64,000 nt of DNA, from positions 214,228 through 278,227 of the forward strand of contig VWZW01004041.1 of the NCBI GenBank assembly GCA_013397115.1, in the 5' to 3' direction. Numbering within the stretch: the stretch's first letter is position 1; every line of letters begins with the position of its first letter. Shown here in pieces: positions 9,042 through 20,508 of the stretch. The DNA is from Edolisoma coerulescens (Eukaryota > Chordata > Aves > Passeriformes > Campephagidae). Made by a program: the position numbers and the translations under genes. The notes below the pieces were generated by a model. The model was not told the origin of the DNA and did no database searches. It saw only the letters and a program-made list of their open reading frames with translations.

Positions 9042-9092
9042 TCCTTGTAGTTCGGTGACTTCCACGTGGACAGGCAAATTTTATCCATGGAA
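9042..9092 (+). repeat. 51-bp repeat, copy 1 (with palindromic E-box)
   Basis: Matches 10601-10651 at 48 of 51 positions (differences at repeat positions 13, 34 and 45), same orientation, 1559 bp apart. It contains TCCACGTGGA, a 10-bp palindrome with a CACGTG E-box, intact in both copies. Flanking sequence outside the 51 bp is unrelated. Preceded directly by a long T/C run ending in CACAG. Confidence 0.85.
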
Positions 9093-9359
9093 AGGAAATA
9101 ATTCCCATTTCCAAATTACACCTAACTTTGTCATACTTTCTCTGTGAACTTTCCAATCTCTGTGAGATTTCTGATTCAATGGAGTAATCAGAATCATTGC
9201 AACATTCATCTTTTCTTTCTATTCTTGGCTCACCACAGCTCTTCTTTTCACCAATTACTCTTTTGGCTGGGGCTGAGCTGTGATCCCAGCTAAATTATTA
9301 GTGTCACCTCCACGAAAGCAAATAGTTGCCTTCAAGTCTGAATGTGAAGCTACAAGGGC

Positions 9360-9425
9360 TTTAAACACCGAACGATTTGTGTGATTCCGAACCGCGGACG
9401 CAGAGGCAGCGATGTCTGGGAGCTG
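9360..9425. other. Small CpG-rich pocket
   Basis: Six CpGs in about 50 bases (from ACCGAACGA to GGCAGCGATG) in a region otherwise poor in CpG. No TATA box, splice donor or coding homology is evident. It may be a remnant of a younger insertion or a short unmethylated element. Confidence 0.25.
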
Positions 9426-9576
9426 CCTGCCAGACACCCCAGGTGTCTCCCTGAGAGGCCACCTATCCTTCTAGAGCACAGAAGAGGGACAGGACAGCCA
9501 GGTTAGTGTTTTCAGTCACTAGCTCCTGTCCTCCCCCAGAAGGTGTGACCCAGAGTGCTGGGCATGTTGGAGAGTG

Positions 9577-9595
9577 CCTCCTCCTCCTCCTCCTC
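9577..9595. repeat. (CCT)n microsatellite
   Basis: Six and a third copies of CCT, pure. Lies near the left end of the LTR-like repeat. Confidence 0.9.
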
Positions 9596-10064
9596 TGCCA
9601 GGGCTGGAGACAGCAGGGTCCTGGCAGGACCTGTGGAGCCATGGAAAGAGGAGACCATGCTGGAGCAGGTTTGTTGGTAGGACTTGTGACCCTATGAGGG
9701 AGCCATGCTGCAGCAGCCCCTTCCTGCACTCTGTGGGAAGGGACCAATGCTGGAGCAGTTCATGAAGTGCAGCCGTGGGAAAGACTCACACTGGAAAAGT
9801 TCATGGAGGACTTTCTCCTGTGGGAGGGGCCCCACAGTGGTGCTGGGGAGGAATGTGAGGAGTCCTCCCCAGGCAGAGAAAGGCGCTGCAGAAGCAGCAT
9901 GTGCTGGACTGACCACAGCCCTCATTCCCCATCACCCTGCACTGCTGCTGGGGGACAAAGGTAGAGAAACTGGGGGTAAAGTTAAGACTGGGAAGAAGAG
10001 AGGTGGGGGGAGGTGTTTTTAAGACTTGGTTTTTATTATTATTATTTCACTATGATTTGATTGT

Positions 10065-10070
10065 AATAAA
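10065..10070 (+). terminator. Poly(A) signal inside LTR-like repeat
   Basis: AATAAA in GTAATAAATTAAAC, about 190 bases before the right end of the repeat, in the position expected for an LTR polyadenylation signal. Activity is unknown. Confidence 0.45.
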
Positions 10071-10600
10071 TTAAACTGATTTCCACAAGTTTAGTCTGCT
10101 TTGCCCATGATGGTGAGTGCTGAGTGGTCTCTCCCTGTTCTTATCTCGTCCCATGAGCCTTTCATTATATTTTCCCTCCCATGCCCAGCTGAGGATGGAG
10201 AGTGACAGAGTGAATTTGGTGGGTACCTGGAGTCTAGCCAGGATCAACCCACCACACTAAAGGAAGATCATCACATGGCTATTTGGAGCCTTTGTATCTT
10301 TGCGAACATTTTGAATGTCCAAATACATTGTGTCAGACACATTAATTTGCTCCTTATTCTGCTGACATGCTTGAAAGACTGTTACAGGTCTTCACTGTCT
10401 CTTGTTGTGGAGGGAGCCAATTATTCTAGTTAGCATGTATTCCTAAAATAGTTGAATAAGGAGTTTATAATTCCATTTGTAGCTCATGAAATGACCATGA
10501 TTTTATATGGAACAATATCATAGTCGTTATTTGTGGTGGGTAGGAATGGCCTGTTGGTGGAAATGAATCCCAAGAAAGTGCATCAGGGGAAGGATGACAA

Positions 10601-10651
10601 TCCTTGTAGTTCAGTGACTTCCACGTGGACAGGGAAATTTTATCTATGGAA
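10601..10651 (+). repeat. 51-bp repeat, copy 2 (with palindromic E-box)
   Basis: Second copy of the block at 9042-9092, three mismatches, same strand. The LTR-like element lies between the two copies. An open frame of 91 codons (10533-10808) runs through it but shows no recognised family. Confidence 0.85.
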
Positions 10652-13407
10652 CAGGGTTAGGGGAACTTTTCAGCATGTCAATGCTGCTAGACAGGCTGAA
10701 GAAGATGATGTTGCCAGGGTCATTCTTAAGTGTGTACATTTTCCAAGGAAGGTTTTACTCTTAGTTAATGCAGTCCTTTATCATTCTGTAGTTAAAGATA
10801 CTATCTAAGAGTTAAATTAGTTGTGAAAATGAATATTGATTTGTGTTCCTAATGTAATAAAAGCAGAGAATTACATAGAAAAAGGAAATAGTTCTGACCT
10901 TCAAATGCTAGAAATACAGCGTTTAAATGAAAACTGCCATAGTTTTTGTTTAAAAGGCTTGCAGATACGCAGATGGGAGACCGAGCCATTTGAAGCACTT
11001 TACGTACATTGAAAGTGAAGTCGAAGACTTTTTTCATGAAGTCTGTGCTTTGGCTATCTCTAGTTCAAGCTTATTCTTGGTAAGCTTACACACTTCAGTG
11101 TACAAAAGGTTTGTTTGCATTGTTTGAAGCTGCTGTTTGCTTCTTTTTCATGGCTTAGGTACTCAGAAGAAACAAAATGTCTTTATTGCACCTTTTTCTA
11201 ATATACAGTGGCAGAGCTGTGTGTTACCTTGCTTGTCATAAGTCAAAGCACTGGATTTATAACTGTATGTTTAAAAACCACATGCATTTAGTATTTAACT
11301 TACTGAAGTGCCTTTGTGACTGCAGTTTTTAATAGGATTTGTGTCCCTATTCTGTTATTCCAGTGACTTTCTCCTCAACAAAAGTTTCATTGCTTATTTG
11401 TTATCGCTTTTCAGGTTTGCAGAAGCTGCACTTCATAGGCTGCCACTGGTGCCACTGCAATGATGTGGCAGGTGGGCTTGGAGGTCAAGCCTCTACTCTT
11501 ACAAAGGCTTGTAATTTGGCAGGTGAAAAACACTTCTAGTTCAGGTGCTTTTGATGATATGTCAAGATAGTTAACTTGGGTTGTCTCTCACAGGCAGCTT
11601 TAAGCTGATCATGCTCCATCAGCTTCCTAAACTCCAAGAAAACTGCTGTCTCCATCAGGTTGTGGGTTCTCTAACTATGGACACCAGGATTATCTTTTCT
11701 TTTGGGCCAGTTCCCCTCCCCAGCCAGGTTTACTCTCTTATCAGAAGCTCACCCTGAAAGCTGCTGGGTGTCACAAAGTATAGCCTTCAGGCTGCCATTT
11801 CTGCATCAGGTGCTTTTTGCTGTATACCATATAATGACCTGATTTAGTATCCCTTATGTCTCACAACTCACTTTTTTCTCAACATCACTATTTCCAATTC
11901 GGTTGGCATTTCTCTGGTGAGCTAAATCTCCTTTAAAGCACGCACAGAGGACTCTAAATTGATATAAATATAATGTGTACCTTTAAATCCCATTTATATC
12001 ACCACTGAAGTGCCTGTAAGGTAAACAAGGATCTAGACTAACATTTCTATGTCTTCATTTCAGTCTCAGGTTAAAGTTATGTCTGGGAGGAAGAGAGGGA
12101 AAGGTGCTTCACTTTCTGTTTTAGCAAGTTTTTAGTGACTGCGTAGAAATGAAAACTCTATAAACCTGCTCAAGTTAAGGGAGTGATTGGTAAATACATC
12201 TTCTAGAAGCTAGAGGGCACAGGAGCCACAGAAAGCCTTTGGTATAACTCAGTTACCAGGAGGTGTGAGTGAGTCAGAAAAACTTTTGCTTCTTTTCACA
12301 TAAAATGGTGCTTGCTACTCAAGTTCAAACAGATTTTGTTCTCTTTCTGAAAGATTCTGAGAGATTTTCTGACTGAAAATCAGAATTGTCTTTCTGGATT
12401 TATATCAGTTTTGCAGATGGTCTAAAGGAAAATTGATTATTCATATTGCTATTGATATAAACAAAGTTGGCAGTATATGCTTCCCATTTTAAATCCAGAT
12501 TAGTTCAGTAATAATATAGTTTTCTGCAGGATCTCCTATCATTAACCATTAATAGAGAACTACTGAAAACTGTTTTAAAGGAAAAGGTCAAAGGTAAGTT
12601 CATGGGCAGATGAGTGTTGCTATCAAGCCTAATAATCACAGATTTCAGATTTTCACTTGTCTAGGTGGTCTGGTGGAAGTATTTGATAACTTTTCCTCAC
12701 CCTTACAGAGTATTTCTGTGATAGCTGGTGTATTTTATGTTACAAGCCAAGTGTCTAACAGTGTAATACCTGCATGAGAAGGACACTCAGAAACTTTGTG
12801 GTACAGACCAATCCTTCTTCTGTTTGCATCTTGAAATAAAGTTCACAGGGCTTACCCTAAGTGTCTAAGTGGAACAGAATGTCCTGATCTGCTCTTTGGA
12901 AGACCTCCCCAAATTCCAGTGTGTTTTGTTTTCAGTTCCAAGTAAGCCAGTGAGAGAGGAGAGCTTTGCCAGTCTGCAAAGGATACAAGATGTATGTATG
13001 GATTAATTTATGCTGAGTTTCTCAGGGCAGTTTCTCTTAAACAGAAAATCAGAGGTACTGTGAGTTTGTAGGACTACAGCATTACAGAAAAGGTTTCTTC
13101 TGGCCTTTGGGAATTCTACATTTTCCACAGGCTTTGTGCCTAAAGCCAGATGGGTGCTGAACCACAGGATGATATTCCAGTAAACAAAACAGCACTGGTG
13201 GAGTAATGAAACTCTGCTGAATTATTCACTGGTCCTGAATGATGCAGAGAGAGTTTTTATAGTAAACAGCCCTGAAGACGAGAGCAGCGCCAGGCACAGC
13301 CCTGCCTGTGCTGTGCACCTGGCCTGCTTTCCCAGGCAGGCACCTGCAAAAATCTATATCTTTGCATAAATGGACTGGAACAACCATGTTTGGTAGCTGT
13401 CAACCAA

Positions 13408-13440
13408 ACTCATCTTGGAATTTATGACTCATCTTGGAAT
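13408..13440. repeat. Short tandem duplication (19-bp period)
   Basis: ACTCATCTTGGAAT occurs at 13408-13421 and 13427-13440, period 19. Looks like a simple replication-slippage duplication. Confidence 0.8.
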
Positions 13441-14454
13441 AGTCAATCTAATTCAAAAAAAACCCCACTTAAGTGCATGCTCAAGTGCCATGGACGTAAA
13501 ATTAAAACCACGTTTGAGTACTTTGCTGCAAAGCAATGGACTTCTGCACATTTTTAAAGAGAAGCCCATCTTCAAAGAGAAGCACAGCTTCCGGCTTGTT
13601 GCCTGAAATCTGATGATGCCTTGTAGTAAATGTCTCCCATAGCTACCAGAACACAGAACACATCACCCAGGTTCCATCAACTGGTTCCAAAAAAAGAGTA
13701 TTTTATACCAGCAAAACAATTTTAGCCCATGAAGCATTTTCCCAGCTGGTCTTTGGAAGCTGAGGAGAACAGCACAGCCTCATCCCAAAGTAGGTATCTC
13801 GAGGTACATTACTCCCACTGCTGTCATGGTTTAAGAATGACGAGGGATGTGTTAATGTAAGTAGGAAATTTAAAGGAGGGTGTCCAGCCTGGGCAGAGAA
13901 GCTGGAGTGGAGAAAATTATGATGGTGAGGCCAACTGTGTCTATAAAACTGAACTGGTCTTTCAAATAAAAAATATCTGGAGGTTTAATTTTGGATGATG
14001 CTGAGAGGGACTGTCTGCTGAAGCCTGCCAATGGTAATGGTGAGTGAAGCAGTGTTTTGCTCTACAGCTCTGGAGGAAAGATTACATTGGGGGTGGGGGG
14101 AAGGAAGAAACCCCTCTGTAGAATGAATTTGGAATCCAAGCCTCCTACCTTCCCAAAAGCAAATTAGTTTTCCAAAACCCCACTACAAACTTAGGTGGAA
14201 GCAATAAATGTGCAGCATTAGCTCATGATGGCCTGGTTGCTGGTATCCACTCCTGGCAGAGAAGCACTGGCAAGGAGAATCATGCTGTCACTTCAGATTT
14301 GTGCTGGGCTCGAACATGGTAGTGATGACAGGTGCTATGAGAAAATCCAAGAGCAAAATAGTGGGTAATAGCACAGGGTTTGAGAAACACGAGGTATAAA
14401 ATGCTGTTCATTGGGTGCCATCTGTACTGTCTGCTCAGTGAGGCAGAACCCTGC

Positions 14455-14480
14455 AAAAAAAAAAAAAAGAAGAAGAAAAA
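14455..14480. repeat. A-rich tract with GAA units
   Basis: A run of about 13-14 A followed by GAAGAAGAAAAAAG. It could be an old retroposon tail, but no retroposon body was recognised beside it. Confidence 0.7.
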
Positions 14481-16738
14481 AGAGTATGAGCATTTAAGCA
14501 GGGCTGCATTTTGAACTGGGCAATAATGAGCCAAGGAAAGGCTGGTGCGCTCAAGCTTTCCCCTACGTGACTGCATCTAATATAATGTCTTTTTAACATT
14601 ATATTAATATAAAATCCGAGTATATAGTAATACACAGATTAATTTAACTCAGCTGATGTCCCATTTTAGATGTCTGGCTTGCTTCTGGTGGTGGTTACTG
14701 CTAAGAACTGTCATACTAGTTGAAATTTATCAAGAACAAGGTACAGAGTTTGCTTCATCATCAAGTGTCATAAAATAATTTCTTTTTTTCATCCTGTAAT
14801 GTTTTAAAAAATGTAATTTGCTATTTATTACAACATTTTTCTTGTTCATTAAGGAGGAAGTAAAGCTTATTAGGATGTCTTGTAATCTTAGAGTAAAATA
14901 TAGCAAATTAATCTGATACTTTATCATACGGATCCAAAAAGTTATTTGTTTTGCTACTGGATATCAAAGCTTACGGAGAAGCTGTTGGAGAATGTGACTC
15001 TGCTTCAAGGCATTTTTTTTCCTGACAGTAATTTGTGGGAAACTGAGACATGGCTTGTCCTAACAGTGCAGGTTTAAACTTAATACAATACTATCAACCT
15101 CGTGCAGCATAAGGCTGCTGTCTTTGCCTTTCCTAGAGAAGATGTGCATCCCACATTTGACAGCTCCATTTGGTGAGACCCTGTTCCTAGACAGAGGCAT
15201 GAAAAATTTTTACAGCTGTTTCCCTGAAACTGTACAGATTTTTGTGCTGCCACTGTCAGAGGCCTACCCTTTCCTGCCTGGTGACTGGAGCTATCTACTG
15301 GGTTTGGCATTTTATTCTCTGAGCTTGACTTGTAAGAGATCATAATTTATAGGGAGAAGGGAAAATGGTGGGAAACAGTTCACTCTAAAAAGTTAAATAC
15401 TCGGGATTTCTCCTGCACAACAGGCTTGCAGTTTTGGACTTGATTTTTTGTGATATCTCTGCCTATAGGGCTGAAATAGGATGAAGTTCAGTTCCTGCTT
15501 CTCTGAACTTTTGACACTCTCACTGGCTGTTTTCTGTATGTTATTCCCTATCCAGTCCAGATGTTTCTGCACACGAGCCACCCAGCCATTCAGCTTGTTT
15601 TTTTTGGAAGGCAAAGCCTTGATTTTGCCTTATGCTGGAGGACAGCATTAGAGCGTGGAGAGTACCCATTTTTTGTGGAAGGACTCCAGTGGCTTCAGCA
15701 TTCTTTCATGATTGGATGTGGTTACTGCTCAACTGCTGCTTCCAAGCTGGCCTTGGCAGAGGTTGTGTGATTTCTGTAGTGTTTCTTTGGCCTCTTTTGG
15801 GTGCCCTGTTGTGCGTTCCTCAGACTGTAATTTGAGCTCGTGGAAATCCCACAGGAATGGTCCTTGGGTCACTGGCCCTCCTCTCAGCCTGTGCTTGACT
15901 GATGCTGCCTGCAGCCTGCAGTCCCAAGGGACCTTGATGTTTTAAGCCCAAATTTGGATCTGTTCCTCCTTTGAAACATATGTTGACTTGTAGTATTTCT
16001 AAAAAAACATTATGTGAAAAACTGGTTGATCACTCTTCAGGCCAGATTTCTAAACTAGCTCTGCACCAAGCAGGTCTCACTAGAACGATGGAGCCTGGCT
16101 GAGTGCAGCAGTCATAAACAAGACAAAATTTTGAAGGAAGATTTATCAGAAAAGCTGACTTTGGGCTATCTTGGCAAGACCCTGATTAAATGTTTTGTTT
16201 TGGGCCACAGTGCTTGTATGGGTGGGAAGAGTGTGTGGAAACCTGGCCTTCCTCACAGAGCTCTTGGCCTAGGTCAGGCTGTCTGGGAAATGAAAAGCTG
16301 GGTTTCCTCTTTCTCTATGTGTAACACATTTTACATTATTGAGTTGCTGGAATAAATCCATGAAGGAGGCAGAAGAGGAGAAAGGAAGTTTGTGTTTTCT
16401 AGTCAGAAGATTAAGAACAAACTTCAATGGTGATTGTGTGGGGACTTTGGTGCGTGCTTTGCTGTAGGCACTGCCCAGTTACTGCCAGGGGCAACACGAA
16501 GCAAAGGCTGAGCAGAGACTGAGAGCACACGAAAGTGAGACTATATAAAAAATAAAATGAGAAAAGATAAACCGGAAAGGGCTAAAATCCAAACCTTAAA
16601 TTCAAAGAGCAAAGATTCTTCTTCTTCTCCCCCTTTCAAGTTTTTGGGAAGTCACTTTTGACTAGAAGGTGTATGGCAGAAGAAATGTGCCCTAATCTTA
16701 AGAATTTGGGATGCTATTTATCCAATCTGCATTGGATT

Positions 16739-17005
16739 GTTGTGGTTTAACCCAGCAGGCAGATAAACATCACACTGCAACTTGTCTTCTCTCCCCCCAC
16801 CACAAGTGGGGTGGGGGAGACAATTGGGAAAAAAGACTAAAATTCATGATTTGAGATAAAGTAGAAGAACTGAATGTTCTCAGTAGAAGAGAAATGGAAG
16901 GGGAAATAACAGCAATAATAATGATGATAAAAGCATTGTAATACACAAAACAAGCGATGCAAGATGCAACCATATCCAGTAGCCAGGAAAAGAAAAGAAT
17001 GTTGG
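16739..17005 (-). mobile_element. LTR-type repeat fragment, antisense
   Basis: The + strand begins TTGTGGTTTAACCCAGCAGG, continues with a C run and GGGGTGGGGGAGA, GATAAAGTAGAAG, AATAATAATGATGAT and CACAAAACAAGCGATGCAAG. This is the antisense end of a common neoavian ERV LTR (usually starting 'tgtggtttaacccc-gc-ggcag'). The copy is decayed, and similarity fades at about 16975-17005, so it is a truncated LTR without viral genes. Confidence 0.6.
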
Positions 17006-20000
17006 TGGTACCAGTAGGAGTGCTAAGGAGCACCGGTATCAATGCCAGTGCTCACCGAACAGTTTGAGCACTTACAATGAGAATAATTAATACCAGTTTC
17101 CTGAGAAGGTGTTGGCATTTGCCAAGCATCCAAAAAACAACCAGACCATTTTCAGGGCCTGATTATTTCCTGATGAACTGCTTGACCCCAAGGGCCTATA
17201 GCAGCCATGACAGTCTGCCTTTGCAAAGCCCCTTAGAATAGTTCCATTCAAATACAGACATAATTACACCTCTCCTCACAATATTATATTTCAGATATCC
17301 TCCCAGTAATCAGAATCACTGCAGTGTGTGAGGAGTGAAGAGCCCCTTTATCCTTACAGCAGAAAGCATATGAACTGTTATGAGCTAAAGAAGGTTTATA
17401 ATGGGAAAGGCTAATAGAAAAGGCTTTGAGGCATCATCATAGTCACAAAAAAGGCATGAGGAAATCTGAGAGCGAGTGACAATGCTGCCCCTTTACCAGA
17501 AAATGCCCTGATGGAGTGTGAGTGAGAACAAGAATCCTCTGCCTCCCCCGCAGAAAATCACGGCTACAGAGGAGTTGTTGTATATTTCAGTTTGTTCCCA
17601 TGGTTTGAATCTTCTAACTTACTCTAATTATTCCTATTCAAGGCTGATTTATGTTTGGCAACTTTACGTTAAAAGAAGTTCCCTTCAACAGAACAACACG
17701 TGCTTGCAGGCAAGGATGCGGGGAATATGATGTGTTCAGATGCAGTGTGAGGCAGTTATTTGGCCAAGAAAATCTCTTTGACACCGCCTGTGCAGGCAGA
17801 TTTTTCCTTATTTGCAGTAGGCCCTGTCTCCCCTTGATGAAGAGCAGCAATGTTGACCTCATAAGGGATTCCTTCCAGTTTGTTTCCCAGGGCTTTTTTG
17901 GTACTGATACATAGTTTATTTAACAACTGTATGCTTTTTGCATGAGCAGTACATAACACAATAGTAAATCCATAAGACGTTTCCACCAGCTGTGCTGTGT
18001 TATGCTGCAGCATTTGGAGCTCTGCTTTCCAGAATGGAGCACAAGTTTTTGTCAGCCATCCTCAGTGCCCTCACACTGGGACGGTCACTGCACAGGAAGG
18101 AGTGGGACACACCTGACAGCTGTGTAACCAGGAAAGCCTGAAAAATTCCAATGTGTCATAGGTACTAAGTGCCTTCAAGTTGTACCAAAATCAGTTTCCT
18201 ACTAAGGGAAAAGAGAGGAATTGGCTGCTCTCTCTTTTTTTTTTCAGGCACTGCCTGTCATCTGGAAATGAGCTTGAGGGGCCTATTAGAAGGAAGCAGG
18301 GGAGCCATAATGGCTGTAATATGGCACATGGCAAGGAACTGAGAACAGAAAGTTTAATAAACCTCATGGAAATCTCTGGGAAAACAACCTCTGCTAGTTC
18401 TGCTGCCTGTACAGAGATGTGGATTTACAGTTTCTCCTCAGTGGGAACAGGTGTCAGCTGGGGAGGTGACCTTTTTTCCAGATAAAAAGTGACCAGTAGT
18501 AGTGACTCGATCATGGGACAGAAAATGAGACCACAGAGCAAAGAAGGAGCTGAGCTAGAAGAGGAGCCTGGAGTTATGGCCAACCACCCCCAAAGGCATT
18601 GCTTTGAATCGCAGAAGGCGACTGATGTGCCTGCTGTCACCTACACACAAAGATATACAAGCAGCTTGTAAATTGTATTTAAAATGGAGGGTGAGCGAGC
18701 TCTACACTCCTAAGTGTTACTTCAAGAAACTTTACTGAAACAGTCTCCAAAGTCTGTGGACTGTAACCATACGCCGTGAACAAAGTGTGCTGGTTTGACT
18801 GAAAACCTGTAATTTGTTAGATTAGCAGTTTGCAGAGATGCAGTTTAGCACTAAGTGAGGGTTGCTAACTGAAAAAAAAAGAGAAATAGATATTGATTTG
18901 TCTAATTATAGGCAGGGCTTATATAAAGTGGAGATTAGTCTGCTTTAAAAAAAAATGTTATAGTGAGTAGATGTATTACGTGCTCAGTGCATTTATTGTT
19001 GGAAGCATGGGATTCCTACCTGTGGTATTGTTAATTTGGTTTTAAAATATATAAGAAGAAATGCATTTCTTGATACCAAATTATCTTATCTTTGAAGAAG
19101 TATAGGTGACCCCAGGTTATGTCTACGGAGCTATCAAAGTAGCATGTGACTTAATGGAGGAGGTTTTACATGCCCGATGGTCATTGGTATTTCTGAGGAG
19201 AATAACAAGGATTTTGATGGTTTCTCTGTGGAAAGCGTGCTGGATCTGCATGACAAACTGAGTGAGATGAAGCCATATCTCTGTGGAAGCCATGCAGGGG
19301 TGTTTTCCTTTTCCCACTTGGTCTCCATGAATCCTGGGGAATGAAGTGTGGTAAATGACAAATTCCTGCTGGATTTTTTCCCCCCAGTTTTCATTAACCT
19401 CTGAATAGATATTATTTTAATTAAAATAATCTTGACAGTACCTATGAAAAAGATGTGGGGGTTGTAACAGCAATTAAGTGTGTTGTCAAAGATGATAAGC
19501 AGCCTGGTATCACAGGAAGGAAATTAACACTCTGACCAATAATGGAACAGTAATCTTAATCCAGTGCTTTTTGCCTCTCAGGAACTCTTTAAAATGGATG
19601 GATTTTGGAGACCAGGCAATTTTAGAACAAGACAGTTAAGCAATCAGTGCCATAAAACATCTCCATTTTAAAAGTCAATGTCATACTTGTGTAATAGTGG
19701 CTGATGGCCAGCCAGCAAGAATTGTGATGTTAACTAGACACTAATAATGCAAAGCCTTGATGATTTTCCTATATTTTGGATATCAGACTGTTTGGGAATT
19801 GTATTCAATGTCAGGTGCTGGTGGTGGAGCTTAACAGTGATCCGCATCAGTGCCAGGTGTCTGTTTGGGTTGTCCACTGCAGAGAGAAGGCATGGGAATG
19901 CTGGCAGCCTTTCTCTGCTCTGAGGAACATAAGGTTTGAGAGCCTTGCTTTCTAGGTTATGCCACCACAAGTCTTTTATTACTTAGGAGCTGCTCTGAGC

Positions 20001-20470
20001 ACATAATTCACTGGTCTTTTGGTAAATTTCTAACTCCCTAAATTATAGGATTTTGCTCGCCTTAAGAGCACCATTCATCCTTTAGATGACTGGCATCACT
20101 TTGGGGTAAGCAGAATTAAAATCAAACCCTCTGTGCTGGCCCAGGTTGGGACGCACTGTCCTCTCCCCAGGAGGTGCAGGTGGAGCTGCTGCAAGGACAG
20201 GATTTCTCTGCCCAGCACACTCCCAGGGGCCTGGAGAGAAAGGCTGCCCAGGAAGGAGCAAGCTGTAAAAACAGCCACAGTTTTAATATGGGAAAGGATG
20301 GCAAGGGATTGAACTAAATGTTGGACTCAGATGGAACCTTGGAAGAAGAGCACTGGGAATAGTCCATCAGTAGGTGCCAGAGCAGATATGGGCAGGCTTG
20401 TAGGACATGGAATGGATGAAGCTATGCTTATTCATAAAGTCTGAGGTAAAAAGGAGACTGAAGAAAGCTT

Positions 20471-20508
20471 ATGGTTTATGGTTTCCTGGGTACCCCTGGG
20501 TACCCCTG
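20471..20508. repeat. Two adjacent micro-duplications
   Basis: ATGGTTT twice (20471-20484), directly followed by CCTGGGTACC twice plus CCTG (20485-20508). Each unit is perfect. Confidence 0.85.

Larger units (their letters stand above)
9540..10258 (+). mobile_element. LTR-type repeat (avian ERV-like, probable solo LTR)
   Basis: The stretch resembles an LTR family widespread in neoavian genomes: a GC-rich left part with imperfect units of about 41-48 bp (starts near 9656, 9704, 9745, 9787, 9831), then GTGTTTTTAAGACTTGGTTT, an AATAAA at 10065-10070, and a right end GGATCAACCCACCACA. No viral coding region follows or precedes it, so a solo LTR is likely. The left boundary is approximate and no clear target-site duplication was identified. 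It includes a CCT-triplet run at 9577-9595 and ATT triplets at 10034-10046. Confidence 0.6.
10652..16738. other. Intergenic, no gene seen
   Basis: About 6 kb of AT-rich sequence. Visible structure: a 14-bp direct repeat (ACTCATCTTGGAAT) at 13408 and 13427, a G-rich run at 14089-14101, an A-rich tract at 14455-14480, and T runs at 15013 and 15598. No exon with convincing homology, no RNA gene and no clear transposon found. Confidence 0.5.

Noticed and set aside
10533..10808. 91-codon frame over repeat copy 2
   Set aside because: No family recognised and the corresponding frame at copy 1 does not continue outside the 51 bp; treated as non-coding.
13825..13850. CTGTCATGGTTTAA, similar to an LTR end
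   Set aside because: Too short, and the following sequence does not match the LTR family.
18786..18830. TGTGCTGGTTTGACTG, similar to the start of some avian LTRs
   Set aside because: Similarity covers fewer than 25 bases and no LTR body follows.
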